Source of the DNA: Gari tellinella
Lineage: Eukaryota; Mollusca; Bivalvia; Cardiida; Psammobiidae
DNA: 64,000 nucleotides
Assembly (NCBI GenBank): GCA_922989275.2
Contig: OV277870.1
Location: 33,972,356-34,036,355 of the forward strand
Direction of reading: 5' to 3'
Under the pieces are notes generated by a model, which was given only the letters and a program-made list of their open reading frames with translations, searched no databases and was not told the DNA's origin. Position 1 is the stretch's first letter. Every line of letters begins with the position of its first letter. This document shows, piece by piece, positions 29,780 to 44,800 of this stretch. The translations under genes were made by a program, and so were the position numbers.

Positions 29780-31130
29780 TTGCAATGAAAGAGTTAAATT
29801 GAAATGACAAACCTTTAGAACCTAATAAGACAGCGGGTTATTCGGCTTCTGATCTAAATCCAAACTGTTTACGGAGGACTTTATTACTTTAACACAAAAT
29901 GCGTTTATTGGAAAAGAGCATCATCTACTCTACTCTGTATGTCACGCGGAATGATACATGTACCAAAACTTTAGTATTAGCTGCTATACAAATACATCCG
30001 ATAGCTGTTAAAACAAGAAATGATAGTAAAATAATATAACAACGGACCATTCTCTGAGTTATTCAATGGGTGCTTGGTCAGGACCAAGACTTGTTTGGCA
30101 GTTTTTAAGTTTTAAATTACAGTGCTGGGTTGAAATTTTCCGTATCTTCCTCAAATTCAACAACAAAAGCGTGTGTTAAGCACCGATCCAGTAAGGAACT
30201 CATATCATCATTTAGAATTGGGGACTGCTTAAAGTCGCATTACCTTTTCGCCGAACTGGCTTAAACCCTTTCTATAAGTGTACATGTATGTGCAAATCGC
30301 CTATATCTGTGTATACCGCATGATACTGCTTCAAGCACGATGAAAATAAATCAGAAATGTCCTTTAGGAGGTCTCTGCTTATTTTCATTTTACTTTAAAT
30401 TTAAGTTTCTTTTTCAAACCCATTACAGAATATAATTATTGGCTCTTAAGTGTAAGAGTAAATAGAGGCGCACCTAATTAAGGCGCTTGTTTCTGTTGAG
30501 GAAATGGTTAAATAGCTTCCATTTGAGCTAATTATTTAAGAGACGCCAAGTGTCTAAGCATTTTTCATGAGTCACAATAAAAGAGCCGCATATTTCATAC
30601 TGTTTTGTAGTCATAACTAAATATCTGTGAAGGACACAGAATTACCTTTTCAGCATAATTACCTTGAAAGCGCTCTTTTTAAAACAATTGCACAATTATG
30701 GTAGAAACTGTAGCTACTAATGGTTTATGCCAAATCCAGGCTCTTATTGATGCGTCATCCCCTCCTTTGCGGCGATGGTCAGCTACAGCATGATATACCC
30801 GGGCTATGAAATAATTGTTTACAAATACAGTTCAGCACTCTGCACGACTTGACTAATGCCCCACCCTCTGCATCCTTAGCCTGACGGTACCTCAATAACG
30901 TAATACTGTCCAACACAGACACAAAGCCAACACAAACGAACAGAGTACATCTACAGCAGCAGCGGCACAAATACTCCAGCTTCTTCACATTACATTGAAC
31001 GGAAGTCTATGTTGTCATGGCGACCACAAGCATCATATCCGGTACGTAGAGAGAGTCTGAAAAACATAAAGGAAAGCGTCTTACTCTGCCTTGTGACAGT
31101 CTAACGCTTTTCATGGCTGCAATACCACGT
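29780..31130. other. Intergenic, little recognisable content
   Basis: One decayed palindrome fragment (29820-29880) and a short fold-back around gaaatgtcctttaggaggtc (30350-30380). No gene. The minus open frame at 30779-30988 has no domain. Confidence 0.4.
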
Positions 31131-31139
31131 CTGCTTAAA

Positions 31140-31515
31140 TTTGTCGTCTGCTTTTTTTCTCAAAGTTACATAATGGACATTTTGACATAAAAAATGATCT
31201 GGACTCAAGCTGTTTGCAAATGTAGGCCTATTTCCCTCCCTATAACGACTCTATCTATCTGTTCATACTGCAACACCCTCATATGAGTATTACGTGCAGC
31301 TGCGCGTCTGTGCGAATTAGTTAAGAAAAAAGTAAAAGTAAGACAGAAGAAAATGTTGTAATATAGTTTAAAAGTCTTGTTATTTTTTTAGCAAGAATAG
31401 AATGTACAGTTAAAAGAGGATAAAAACACTGACTATAACGACTCTCTCCGAACAACGCACATATGTTGTTTTTTTATCTCATTGGATGTCGTTGTAGAGA
31501 GCGAACGCTGTAGTA
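31140..31515. mobile_element. MITE family B copy interrupted by a LINE tail
   Basis: Family B phrases (gacataaaaaatgatctgga, ctgtttgcaaatgtaggcc, ccctcc|ctataacgactct) stop at 31252 and resume at 31433 (ctataacgactctctccgaa through gagcgaacgctgta). The 13-bp ctataacgactct is present on both sides of the insertion. Confidence 0.8.
31253..31432 (-). mobile_element. 5'-truncated copy of the LINE 3' UTR
   Basis: The reverse complement of this 180-bp segment matches the 3' UTR of the intron-1 retrotransposon (cagtgtttttatcc, caagacttttaactgta, cgcgcagctgcacgtaata) and ends in the same (agat)n tail at the 31253 side. Flanked by a 13-bp duplication at 31240-31252 and 31433-31445. Confidence 0.88.
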
Positions 31516-32149
31516 CTGATTGTTTAGTATATATGCGAAACGTGCAAATTCCAAATAAATACAGTAAGTCCTGCAATATGAGTATATGACCACTAAAATG
31601 AGGTTAATATTCAACCCGTATTAAAGGCACTCTTGTAAATCAAAAATGTTGAAAAATAAACTTCTTAAATAGCTTCATTACTATATATTTTCTGGTTCGC
31701 AATACATTTATAACCTATTAAGAAGCTGTCTGTTTTACTATTATCCAGCATTTTAACTGATTGCTGTCTTAAAACCCAATCAACTATCTTTAAAAACATA
31801 CAAGTGGACTTATTAAAGTGTTTTTTCCTGCAAATGATTCGCATAATGCCGTGCTTTTACTAGATCTACCCCTGCCACTGTTGGAAACGTGAAAAGTATA
31901 GACCAGGATGAGCCACTGACTATACACTGTGTCCTCACTTTCAATTTGTGAGACACCTGAAAGGTGTGTGTGGTGCACCGGCAATCCATGTGTGACTTTA
32001 AAGTAAAAAAAATGGTTATTAAGACTACAAATGTAGCAATAGTTTAATGCCTTTCCAAACTGTCCTGATATACTCAAAAATAAAGATAATACTAGAATTT
32101 GTTTTTGAGAAAAATATATGCCCCCCATACAGTCGAGTTAAGCCGCGCA

Positions 32150-32270
32150 TGATATTGGTTCAAACTGTTTGGAAATATAAGCCAAGTCATATTCAGCACT
32201 CTTAAGATATTAACTTTCCCTCCCTATAACAACTCCATCCGAACAAAAACACAATATGTGCATTCCATTC
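32150..32270. repeat. MITE family B fragment
   Basis: Contains caaactgtttggaaatataa, ccctccctataacaactcca and tccgaacaaaaacac. Lacks the outer end. Confidence 0.5.
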
Positions 32271-32710
32271 CAATCTGCACAAGATTTTTTCCATTATAAG
32301 TATTCAAAGGGTCGTAACTTTTATCCAAATAGTCGAAGCCCGAATTCAAAACCACGTGAACACCTTCATTTATAAGAACTTAATCCGTGAAAGCTTGGAG
32401 AGTATCCCTTTAAAACTATATATTTGCACAACAATTGTTTCTATAAACATTTTCCGTGTATTCTGTGTAGCTACTGTGTGAACTACAATGTTTTGTCAAA
32501 CAGGTCGCAGTTCAAACCACATGAACATCTTCCCATATACGCACAGGTACTTGACACATTTTAAGTAGTAAATTTGCAAAAACTTTGGAGCAAATCACTC
32601 CATGAGTTTAGTAGTTTTCTGCACAAACATTTTGATAGACGGATGGAGTGGGACAGCTAGACAGACAGAAACCTATATAGGCCCTGGAGACGTAACAAGG
32701 ATACCTTGGT

Positions 32711-32892
32711 TCATAATCCACCGAAAGCCTCGTCCTTGCGTTCTGGTTGTGGGTGTACGATTTCCGGTTCCATTGTGGTCGGCATGCTACTGGTAATGTC
32801 AGCCTCCCCTCCATATGTCACCATAGGCCCGTAGTTGTTTGACCGCCCCTCAACACTGTTGTGAACCCCGTACGCGAAGTACAGTACGAACC
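32711..32892 (-). CDS. SLC7A4: SLC7A4-like last exon
   Basis: Acceptor gtgtttccag|GG. Encodes FVLYFAYGVHNSVEGRS (end of the last membrane segment), then a hydrophilic tail PQPERKDEAFGGL and TGA at 32713-32711. 59 residues. Confidence 0.9.
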
Positions 32893-35800
32893 CTGGAAAC
32901 ACACATACTCGACCAGTGAATAGTTTTAGGGACACCTATAGCAAACGTATGGTAATTATGTGTACTTTAAAATCAGGTAAAGTATAGAACAAAAATGTAG
33001 AAAAATTACTTTTTGAAACTTTCTAGTTTAGTCTGAGTGCATTACAAACAGTTTGACATTTGATCAGACGCTGGGGTACCACACGTCCTATCTGGCTCAA
33101 ACTGTTTGCATTGGATATAACAATTATAGCGTAAATTTGTATGCGTTTATTTGGAAAGACTAGCCCTTTGTTTGTAAGTGGCGCGTATTAGCGTTACCAG
33201 GGCTCAAAGAGTTGACACATTACCAATTAATACGCCCTTTTACGCCTTTAATATATTTCTGATAATTTCTGATTGGTTATTTCTATTTCTAGTCTGAGAC
33301 GGAAAAATAGTCATGACAATATGGGGAGTAAAGCTGCTGATGTCTTGTTAAAACCCGAGTGTCAAACATCTGATCTGGCTCCCACAATGTTTGAAATAGT
33401 CATAGTTCTTGTCCAGAGTACTGTTAGAGTTTGATTTCGATACATACCAACAACTAGCCATATCACTAGCCGGATCCAAGTTAGGTACCCCAGCTTCATC
33501 ATCAACGCTGTGTTACATGCAATGCTAAGCGCGGGAATCAGGGGAACCAGTGGAATCTGAATTGTAAAATAAAAAGTAATGGCATCAGTTAAAGCTGTGG
33601 TTCCGAACATGATGTAAAAATCAAGAACCAATTTCACCTTTCTTGGAATGACCAAACGGGGAACAAAATGGGATCACTCCCTCATATCCGTGACATTATG
33701 TCCTATCCCGAGTGCGATCGTTATTTGTAAATAGTTTAAACCCTAATCAGACGCCGCGCGACGCGGCATCTGATCAGGGTCTAAATTTTTTACACTGAAT
33801 TAAATATTTCTTAAATCAAAATACCTAAAAGTTAAGATGAGAATTAAAAGCAGACGACAATTGACGTCATAGCAGTTTACACTTTAAACATATTTTATTT
33901 TCAAAATGTACAGAGTGAAAATGGGATTGGGTCACAGGTTCTGACAACATTAAGTTTGACCCTTCCCCTACTACATTTTATACAAACAAAACATGATCAA
34001 AGGCTTGTCTTTAATTTAAGTTGCAAAAACTGTATATACGTAGGCCAAATAAAAAATTACCTGTGTTTCCATTACATGCCCAAAAACATCAGGGACGGTA
34101 GGGCGGATTTTTGTTGATTTTTTTTCTTATGTACAATTTAGTACAATTTATATAATTATATTCATATATGAAAATATATGAAAGTTTCTATTGTGCAGAG
34201 TCCTGGCCATACATAAAAAACCCTTATAAATATCCTTTTAAATTGTTGATTTCATTGGTAGACCCTATTTCCAAAGCAACCTTTGAAATCTTCACTGGTA
34301 CCGTATCATTTTTGTTTAGTATTGGTGTACCAAAACGACAAAGTAGTGACTAAGATATGATAGATGGAATTAGTTCAGTTTTGAAATGTGTTGAGTGCAT
34401 GTTAAATGTGTCAATGAAATGTGCTGTCTGCATGTTGAATGTGTTAATGGTGTATTAACTAGCAGATCAGATCTATGACAGAAATAGAGCAAATATCACT
34501 TAGATACTTGCTTAATCTTATTTTACAACCAAGTTTTAAAGTACTTAACGTCTATAAAGTAGCCTTTTAAACACTTAAGTGGAGAATAGATTCTATTACA
34601 CTATGCAAAATAAATCACATGCCGACATTCGCCTTTACATTTTTCGTAAAACGAAAAAAAAGTTTAGGGTCGGAGGGAAAAACTAGGGACGGTCTGGTTA
34701 CCGGAAACACAGATATTTGTTTAGTTTGCCTTATATAGAGAAGCATGGTAGAGATGAAGGAAAAAAGACATAAAGAAAAATAAAATATATAAGAAATAAG
34801 TGCACGAGAGAGAGAATATCAGTGAAGGGTTTAAACCTGATATGCTCTACAACTGATTTAATATTGGCACAAACACGCACTATTTGATTAGCGTTTCAGC
34901 TTTTGATCAGTATACAGAAAACCATAATAAACGACAACAAAAAGTAAAGTTTGTTCAGTCGCTGAGTACAGATTCCATAGATATTACAAATATACTAGTA
35001 TGTACAATAATGGACAAGAGTAGATTCTAAATCAGAACAAACTCGGCTTTTGGTAAAGATTCTTGTCGCTTTGCAGTGGACATCATTGATTTGACACAAA
35101 CGCGTTTATTGGGATAAAATACCGAATGTACATAGTTATAGTACCGCTTTTTAATTTCATCTTTTAAGTAATGAAGTACATGTTTACAGATTAGAAAATA
35201 GATATGTCAGGCTTTTGTCAGCCGAGATTTTCATACACCAGTACGAATAAATGTCTATTTGTAAACATACAGTATAGGGAAGATATAAAAAACGCGTTTG
35301 TCCTGATCCAACTATGTCCATTCGAAACAGTTGTAATGACGAAAAGTGTCTCCCTCTAAAAGGTGACCCCAAAGAACATGTTTCTACATAGAAAACCGTC
35401 CTTGCGACTTGAGTTGGAATGATATTATGACTCAGGGGGTCAATTTTCTACGTCGAAAAATTTCCCGGGACACAATTCTGCGGGGACACTTTTCGTCATT
35501 ACATCAGATCACACACCGAGTTACCCGACTAGAAACTACTACCAACTCTGAGTACATTAAATCGTCACAATTTTCCAGAAGTTATTTCTTACATTTTATT
35601 GTGATACTTTTCGTTTGCGTTTAAACAGGAAAGACTAATATCTTCTCCACTGTTTGTATAAGTCTATGTAAACTACTCAACTCTACTGTAGTCTCCACTG
35701 TTTGTATCAGTCTATGTAAACTACTCGACTCTACTGTAGTCTTTCCCGTTTAACTCTTTCAACACTAAGTAACTGTCGTAGGTTATTATGTTCCCTTTTG

Positions 35801-38800
35801 GATCATTTAGTTACAAAACATGAACCATTATTTTTGGAACTCTGAGTAGTTTAATAAATACTTGTCTAAAGTATCAAGCAGTGTAGATCCAGATCTGATC
35901 TGACATGAGTCTACACTGTTTGCAAATGTAATGAGTATCATTCAAACGTGTTCGTGGTGTTGAAAGAGTTAAACAAAACTAAATGCAAGCGCTGTGCAAT
36001 AAAACTTATAAAACAATAGCGATTTTAAAATTTTGAAATTGACATTTATCTTATGGACATACAGTTAGCACAAACTGGTTTAATGGGAAAGGATGATACA
36101 TAACATGCCTACAGCAGTCCTCTGCTCAGGTTCTACGCTGTTTTTCACGTTCGACACTTTACCCTGATACTCTCAATTGGAATACATTGTTAAAAAGAAG
36201 TCGGATGGTTGGGTAGTTCGGAATTGGTCGAGTTGTTTCGAGATTATTATCGACATTTGCATACACTATTGTGTTGTTCTTATTTGTGAAGTATAGCTAG
36301 CTTAATTTACTTGTCACTGTTACATTTTAAGTAAATTGAAACGATACAAAATGACTTCCAACTGTCACACAGTATTTGACTGTAATATATCAAAACTCAA
36401 ATATCTTGGACTGAAATGAGAACAATTGTACAGTCGAGAAAACTCTATACACTTTCTCAATAAACGCGTTGATGCTTAAAAGCTTATGCCCATTGCAAAC
36501 AGTTTGTAGCATGGACGCCGAGAAAACCGGCTTCTGATCTGGCTCTAAACTGTTTGCCACTCATTTTATAAAGAATCGGCAATATGTTCAACATACATTA
36601 TCACAATAAGTAGTACCCTTTTCTACACTTTAGTGGATTGCGTTTGTGTTTAGATTCGTTTAAACGGGAAAAATAAAGTATTCTCGGAACTCCACTTAGT
36701 ATAGACATTGATCAAAGCCTGAGTCTGAGATAATGACAATGGTTGGTTTACCGTTATAAAATAAAATTATTATGATGTTCGAGTTTCAAGATTAACTCAT
36801 CCACTGCCTTACCCCGAATACAACGGTTATTTGCAAACAATTTTGATCCTTATCAAACGCCGCGTCATGCGGCGTCTGATCAGGATCCAAACTGTTGAAA
36901 CTCATTTCAATATTTCTTAAGTCAAAAAACCTAAAAATTCAATTTGAGCAATAAAAGTGAACGACAATTATTTAACATTGCAGTAGATCTAAATGGGTAA
37001 CTTCGGAATTTCCTAAACGAACTTTCGTCTTACACTTCAAAGACTGTCAACCAGATATGACCTTCATTTGACCTGTGGCCAAGACACAGCGGATTTGACG
37101 TTAATTATTTCCTTTTTAAACGCAAACGAACTGAAACACATTACAATTAAAACAAATGTAAAAAAAACAAAACTTTATGACAAATTTAGATTTAGTTTTT
37201 TTCTGATTGGTAAACAGTTTGCAGCCTGATCTGGCTCCAAACTGTTTACAATAAAGTACTTGTGATCGCACAAACGCCTTTATGTGGAAAGAATACCGTC
37301 TTCTCCACTGTAAAGCGAGCTTGTCTTTGGAGCGTCGGTTTATTCCTGCCACGCACGCAGCCCTCTCATTAGTATGTAATGACGGGGGAGAACAGGGAGG
37401 CAGAAATCCATACACCGCGACACGAATCGATTTTGTCACTAATTTGATTCATGACTTGAGACAGAGTCAGGCTTTGGAACTCTTGTTATCTTGGAAGCGG
37501 AAGATGTCTGTTAGAATTTATGTCCTGACCAGGCGTAACCATAGAATGGATGTTTCTAATCCCAAGTGGCGTAAATTTGACAAGACATGTAGCCAGCAAA
37601 ACGTCACGGTTGTCGTTTGCTACATGTATAAGGCGTCGTCTGCTGATAGTTTCGTCTGCTTTAAAAACGTCGTGAAATGTGATAAAAATGTAGTTAATAT
37701 ATATAATGGCGATTGTCGTCTGCTGTATATTGTCGTCTAATCATAGTTATTGTGTGCTTAAATAAATACCATACATTTGTTTAAAATGAAGGAATGCCAT
37801 TTCTCTTGAGATTTTCAAAATCTTAGGATTTTTATTGTAGCAGATAATAGCTTAAAGCAGGCTGAAAGTAAAGCAGCATGTGCCTTTAGCCGTCGTCTGT
37901 TTAACTTCTTAACCCTTAAACTGAAATGACGTCATCAATTTTAAACAATTAAGTCTGTTTTTATTTCTTAAATCTAAGTTTTAGGTAATTGGACTTAAAA
38001 CATGTTTAAACGGCGTCTGATCAGAATCCATACTGTTTGCATATAACTATTGTAAGACAGTGAAAGGGTTAATTTGGCAAGCCGTAACAATAGTCGTTTA
38101 AGCAGACAGTTCAACTGTTGCACTATGCATGGATATAACATATAAGTTAAAATATCAACTTTTTACTAAGTGGACTGCACTCTGGCCAAATATGTGCCTT
38201 CACATATTAAAAAAGTTTGAATACTAATGAAACGCCGAGGTACGTATCATCTTTACCATTGTTGCACAAGATATGCACGGCATCAGCTCGAGCGGGTATT
38301 AAATGGATACTCTACGTAAAGCGATCGGGCATTCTCATAAACCGACGGGCTATACCGAACTATGCACGAGAATGGCCGATCGCTAAACGGAGAATATCCA
38401 CCATTGCAACCAGTCCAAGTGGGATTCTAAGAGCGACTTAATGTGGAATTATGGTCCGATCTATAGACACTAAATGGACTTCATTTTACTTGTGAACCTA
38501 ACCGCGGACGGACAATTCTCAGTATTCATTGGTTCGACAAACTATGTTCCTTTGCCAACCTTAATACGTACATCGTACAGTGGTAAATATGCTATTCCTA
38601 CCCATTTACGCGTTAATTTATGCGTAAGAAACGCATAGTGAACGGTTAACGAACAGTTAACGCCTAACGACTTTAACGCGTTTTAACGCGCTAATAAACG
38701 ATTATGCCAGAGATGTTGCGATTGGTGCATCAGTTTTCCGTTTCACGCGGAATGTGCCTTAACTTAAAGCGCATTTTGATTAACTTTTCAACCCGCTTTA

Positions 38801-41800
38801 AGTGGTCACCTGTCTTCAAAACAAGAAGCAGGATATGGGGTAAAGGGTTAATCAACCCACGCTTCATGGTGACAGTGACGGTAACAGTCAATGATCTATA
38901 TTTTTCCTTAAAAGAAATTAACCAGACTTATATTTCTATGGTATCCAAGTTACTGAGGGTTTGAGTAGGGAACTAACGTGTGTGTGGCACCTGTCAAAAC
39001 ACTGCTCAGACTCACCAAAACTTGCTAAGGTTTATAGTAAAGCTTATGCGGGACTATAAACCTTAGCAGCAACAACAACAACAATTTACCACTGTGTGTG
39101 CCGATCGCAATTTTTTCTGACTAAAGGTTCGAAATATAGTTCCATGTGAAGTCGCTCCCTATTAATCGTACTGTGAGTAGCGAGAAAGTTCGATGGCGGT
39201 AATAGCTGGCGTAATTGGGTTTGCTGGGCCTAAATTCGCTATTTCCAACAACAATAAACTTATGGAGAAATGTAGGTGGAGATCGTTGGTAGAGCGAAAT
39301 AAATCAGTTTTATTTCAGCTGATATGATGGGAAGTGATTTTAACGAACTATTGGGAAATATAGCAGGATTAATTAATGAAACAACTGAGAAAATTTAATT
39401 GAAAATTTGTGAACAGTGTATAGGATCACCACAATGGCGTCTGCTCTTGATCAAAACTGTTTGAAGCTGTTTGAAGCGACAATCGACATACTACAGTTTA
39501 CTACAATATTTTCGGATAGTTAAAATGTAGTGCCGGTGGCGCTAAAAGATGACTTTGCAAACAGCTTGGATCTTTATCAGACACCGCGTCACGCGGTGTC
39601 TGATCATGATTTAAAGAGTTTAACACTCATATCGACATTTCTTTCGTCAACGTAATCTAAATCAGACTTGAGGGGAAAACTACAATATAAACGCAGACAA
39701 TATACAGCCAGTGAGAGGGTTAAAACAAATTATAAAAGTTGGCAGGGGAAGGGTTGGTTTAAAGTCACATTGTGTTTTCAGACCTTTTTTTTCAATGCCT
39801 GAAATACGATAACGGTTAATAATAATGTTTGAACATTCTTATGGGCCAAACTGATCTATGAAATGATGAAGACGGACCTAAATCACCAAAAAGGGCGATT
39901 TAAAATCATAACAAACCGAAAATAGAACGTCTGACATAAACATTTCCACACGGCTTAGTATCACGTGATACAGCCGAATACAACTTCACTGGGGGCAACC
40001 GAATCTATCTCCACCCGTCTATCCATCAGTCAGTTAGACTATCACACTTTTTGTCCGCTCTCTAACTCAACTAATTTTTATCCGATCTTTCACAAACTTG
40101 CTGAAAATGTTCATTGATATAAATTTAAGGTTTAGTTCGATTACTACTAAAATCGCATAAGGTATTTTTGAGTTATTTCCTGTTAATTAATAAAAATGAC
40201 TTTTCAGTCATTTTTGCACTCTAAAACAAACAGCTTTTATCGGATATTCACCAAACATGCTGAAAATATTTATTCATATAAAATTTAGGTATAGTTTGAT
40301 TATTACTAAAATCGCATGTGGCATATCTGAATTTTTGCCCTTTATGTATTAAAAAATGACTGTTTTCAGCAAGTTTTGCTTTCTAAAACAAATACGTTTT
40401 ATTGGATCTTCACCAAACGTGCTGAAAATGTTCATTGATATAAAACCAAGGTTTAGTTTAATTACTACTAAAATCGCATTAGGTATATTTGAGTTATTGC
40501 CTTTTTATTAATAAAAAATGACTGTTTCAGTCATTTTTGCACCCTAACACACGCAGTTTTTATCGGATATTCACTAAACTTGCTGAATATATTTAATTAT
40601 ATAAGATTTAGGTCTAGTTTGATTATTACAAAAATCGCATGTGGCATGTCTGAGTTTTGGCCCTTTAAGTATTAAAAATGAATGTTTCAGCATTTTTTGC
40701 TTTCTAACACATACAGTTTATATCAGATATTCACCAAACTTGTTTAAAATGTTTATTAATATAACATCTAGGTTAGTCATCTTAACTACCAAAATCGCAC
40801 AAGGCATGTTGGAGTTATTGCCCTTGAATGACTAAAATATTCATTTTTTAATTATTCAAGGGCAATAACTCAGACATGCCTTATGCGATTTTGCTAGTTA
40901 TTGACCCTGACCTAGATTCTATACTAATAAACATTTGTAGCTAGTTTGGTGAATATCCAAAAAGAAGTGTTTGAGTTAGAGAGCGGACAAGGCTGAAACA
41001 GTCATTTTCAGCAAGCTCAAGGTATAGATTCACCGTAGTTTGTTTTATCGTTTACCCCTAGTGAATAATTATGTACATGTTGTTATTGGATCTCATAGTG
41101 TTTAACCCTGTGCCTACTGGTCGTAACTTTTAGGAGTTTGCAAACTATTTGAATCTACAAATACGCCGCGTAACGCGGCGTCTCATCTGGATCCAAACTG
41201 TTTGACCATCGTCTTAAGGTTTGTTTAATTAAAACAATGCATAAATCTAAACTGAACACATTTTGCAGACGACAATGTCAAAGCAGACGTCTGTGCAGCA
41301 GAATAAGGGTTAACAGGGTCATTCTCAGTGCTCCAGCTAAAGATGTAATCGAGAGTAATCTGAACTAATCTAACATTTTCTCACTCATTTCAGCACCGAA
41401 TGCTATGGTGTTACTACTGATTAAACCGTCTCTTCGAGACAATTTTAATGAGTATGACACCATTGGGTTTAAAAGCAGAAATAAAGATTTTAGTTTTCGA
41501 AATACTTCCGTTATCTGGAGCCCTGTATTTACAGAGTTGTCCTTCTTTCCATTCACAAGGGAGGCTCTTTAATTTGTGCAGCACCAAAATATTATAAATA
41601 AAATTTAAAAAGCGAATTTCTTAGATAAAACCAGTTTTTGTGAAAGAATCACGTCCCACGTAGTTCAAATGGGACCCCAAACAACCGTTTTATGCAGGTT
41701 TCTCAAAAACACAATGCGGCTTTAACAATTAGTCCATAGCCTGTCTCTAGAGTCACAAGTGAAGACACGTGACCACTTAAAGCAGATTGAAAGTTAAGCA

Positions 41801-44800
41801 GAATGCGCCTTTAAAGATACTGGGAACAACATGTTCAAACAATAAATGTTCAAAGTAAAAACAACCACAAATAACCTAAAACGTGTCTATCATAGGTCAC
41901 AGTATACCACGAGGCAAAAACATAAACTTGAACGATTGAAGGTAATGGTGTTAAACTTAACACATCTATCCCCGAAACGTTAAACGCAAAATACAGTACA
42001 AATTTCCAAATAAGTATACTTAAGTATATACATTGTGGTCCTTTTATGCCTATTAACTTTATTATTAAGGGTTGTTGTTGCAATATTTTGCAAACTGACA
42101 AAGAGTAGACCCTGATCCTGGCGGGTCCCTTTGATCAAGGTCTACAGTGTTTGTATAAGACAAGTGTAAACCTACTAGATTTATTTACAGACACTGTGTG
42201 TGTAAATGGCTAGTGAACTTGTCGCTAGGGTTTAATATGTAAAAGCGAATCTTCCAGTAGCTCTGCACGAGATATCCATGTCATCTATATATGTGTCCTT
42301 AGCTCGTGATTTACAGTGCAATTGGGAATGCCTATAATGTGTAGCGTGATAGCGGGGGAAGTTCTGTGGTGCTAATTTCACACACGATTGAGATTGCTGG
42401 CTCTAAATATCGCTAATTCCAACCTCCTTAGGCAATAAACATATGGAGACATGTAGGCGGAGATCGATGGTAGAGCGGAAAAACCCGCCTCATCTAAACA
42501 GTAGCGCGTTCAAGTATCGTATCGATTGCATCGATTGCATCAGAAAACGATAACAATTTAACTTTAATGACTGTTTGGCTGTTACCGATTGCGAACGGCA
42601 CGAACGGCCTCAGAGATAGTTAGCTATCGCCAACAAAGGAAAACAAAATGGCGACCAAATGAATTAAATAAAACCAGCGAACAATCCCGACTTAATTTCT
42701 CATCAATAAACCAACATTTCCGATACTTAATTAATGTATCAAACAAAGCAGCTTACATCTGAGCAGCTAAATCTTATTTTTATATGCGGTAAAATTGATG
42801 CATTTCAGTTGATTAGTACACTTCTGCGTGTGTTATTCCGATTCGTACATAAATCGTTCGTACCCTCGAAAGGGGCGCAATGAGTTATTATTGAAGAGTA
42901 TTGGTGAACGTTAGATTTCGTACTATATGGGTTGTTTGCATCGGTTAACGTTGCTGTTCGCTGATACGGTACTTGAACGCGCTACAGTTACAGTTGAACG
43001 TGAATTTAGTTTTGGGAAAATGTGTAGTACAGCGGAGAAAACCTTATTCTTTCATGTTTAAACGAAACGTCAACAACTGAAAACGGCATTACTTGAATTG
43101 CACGTGTAAAGTCTTAAAGACAACGGCGACGGTTACAGCAAGAAATAACAAACACTATTGCAGTAACCCCGCTGTTTTGCTGAGGTCAGGACACTTAGAA
43201 CTGTATTTAAGAGTGATGTGTCGAACTACTGGCTCTGGATTAACAATGGAGTAAACGTTATTACTTCCCAGTACACATGTACATTGAAGTAGAACATGAC
43301 ATTTTCTTGAACATATTAACGATTCTGTTTAATCTGAGTGGAAAACCATTTGAAGCCAGAACTAGCTCCAAACTGTTAGCAATGCACATAAGGTTCCCTT
43401 ATAGGGAAAGAATGTTTTCCTAATAATGTATTGAAAAAGCATGTTGCAAAACTCACCTGGAAAGTTAGGAATGCGTCGTTTTTCTCGTGTGCTACCATGA
43501 CGAGATAGCTGAGAACCACTATGACAATGAACAATATCAACAGTAGAATGGTCCACCATGTGCCGGTACTTAGGTACGGGAAGCCGAAGATGACCGTGGC
43601 GTTCATGGAAATGATGCTAACTATCAGCACAAATGTCGCTAACATGACAGCGTCACCAGGCTCAAACTTGTTCAAGAAAGGTATAGACCTTAGACTAAAT
43701 TTCAATTTTCCGAAATCGTCCTGACTTTTGGATTTATGGAGGATGGAGGACTCTTCAGTTAGTGAGGCGCCCTCTGGTTGTACAATTTCCTCTTCCGGTT
43801 TCAGTTTGAACTGACATTTATATACTGGCAGGTACCGCAGCACTATCACGCATGCAGACACTATAGTGTATGCAGAGAGTGTTCCAATTGACATAAACTC
43901 TACTAAAGTTGTTATTTCGAACAACAGAGCCATTATTGCTGACAATGTTCCGAATACTATAATGGCGAATACTGGAGTCTGATAACGAGGCCACACGTAA
44001 GCCAATGATTTGAAAAGTAGTCCGTCCTGAGCCATTGCGTACACTGCACGTGGCAACGAATACGCGCTTCCTAGTAATGAGGTTGTTATTCCAAAAAGTG
44101 TTCCAAAGGCAACAATATACTTCGCCCATGATATTCCTCTAGTCGCAAAGGCAGAGGGAAACGCAGCCGATGGATCGACTTGGTCGAACGGTATAATGAG
44201 TGTTAAAGCTGTGGTTGCCAAAATGTAGACAAAGGTCACAATGACAAGAGACGTAACCGTTGCCACTGGAATGGACTTCTCTGGATTTTTTGCTTCTTCT
44301 CCCGAAACAGCGATTCCTTCAAAACCGATGTAAGCATAAAAGCAGGTAGCTGCTCCTGCAAGGGAACCACCGAAGCCGTAAGGAAAAAATCCGCCATGCT
44401 CGGACCAGTTCCTGTTGTCTGCAAACACAAATCCGGCGCATATCAGAAACAAGATAACTAAGCAATTAAACACGGTGAATACACTGTTGAAGTGAACTGT
44501 AAACTTTGCCCCAGAGGCAATGACCGCGAATATCATTATGGTTATTGAAAATGCTATAAAGTCAGGATATTCAGAAACCCATTCGGAGCCATGACTCAGG
44601 TACCCAACATTCCTTAAAGTACTATTTCTTATCGCACCATCAAATAGCGAATCTACAGCTCCGCTCCAAGCGCGTGCAACGGAAGCTGCGCCGAGGAGAT
44701 GCTCAAGGATAACATTCCATCCAATCACAAAGCCCCAAAGCTCGCCGATTGCAACATACGTGTAGGTGTAGGCGGAACCGGCCTTAGGTACACGGGCCCC

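Noticed and set aside
37282..37740. 152-residue plus-strand open frame
   Set aside because: It starts inside a family D MITE and runs through gtcgtctgctt-type repeat sequence; no domain and no splice context.
38217..38441. 74-residue plus-strand frame
   Set aside because: It overlaps a fold-back (38298-38400) and has no recognisable domain or neighbouring exon.
43376..43456. C-terminal extension of the SLC7A4 main open frame past the donor
   Set aside because: A strong donor (CCAG|gtgagt) sits at 43457/43456, and the conserved C-terminal CAT segments are found in phase in two later exons.
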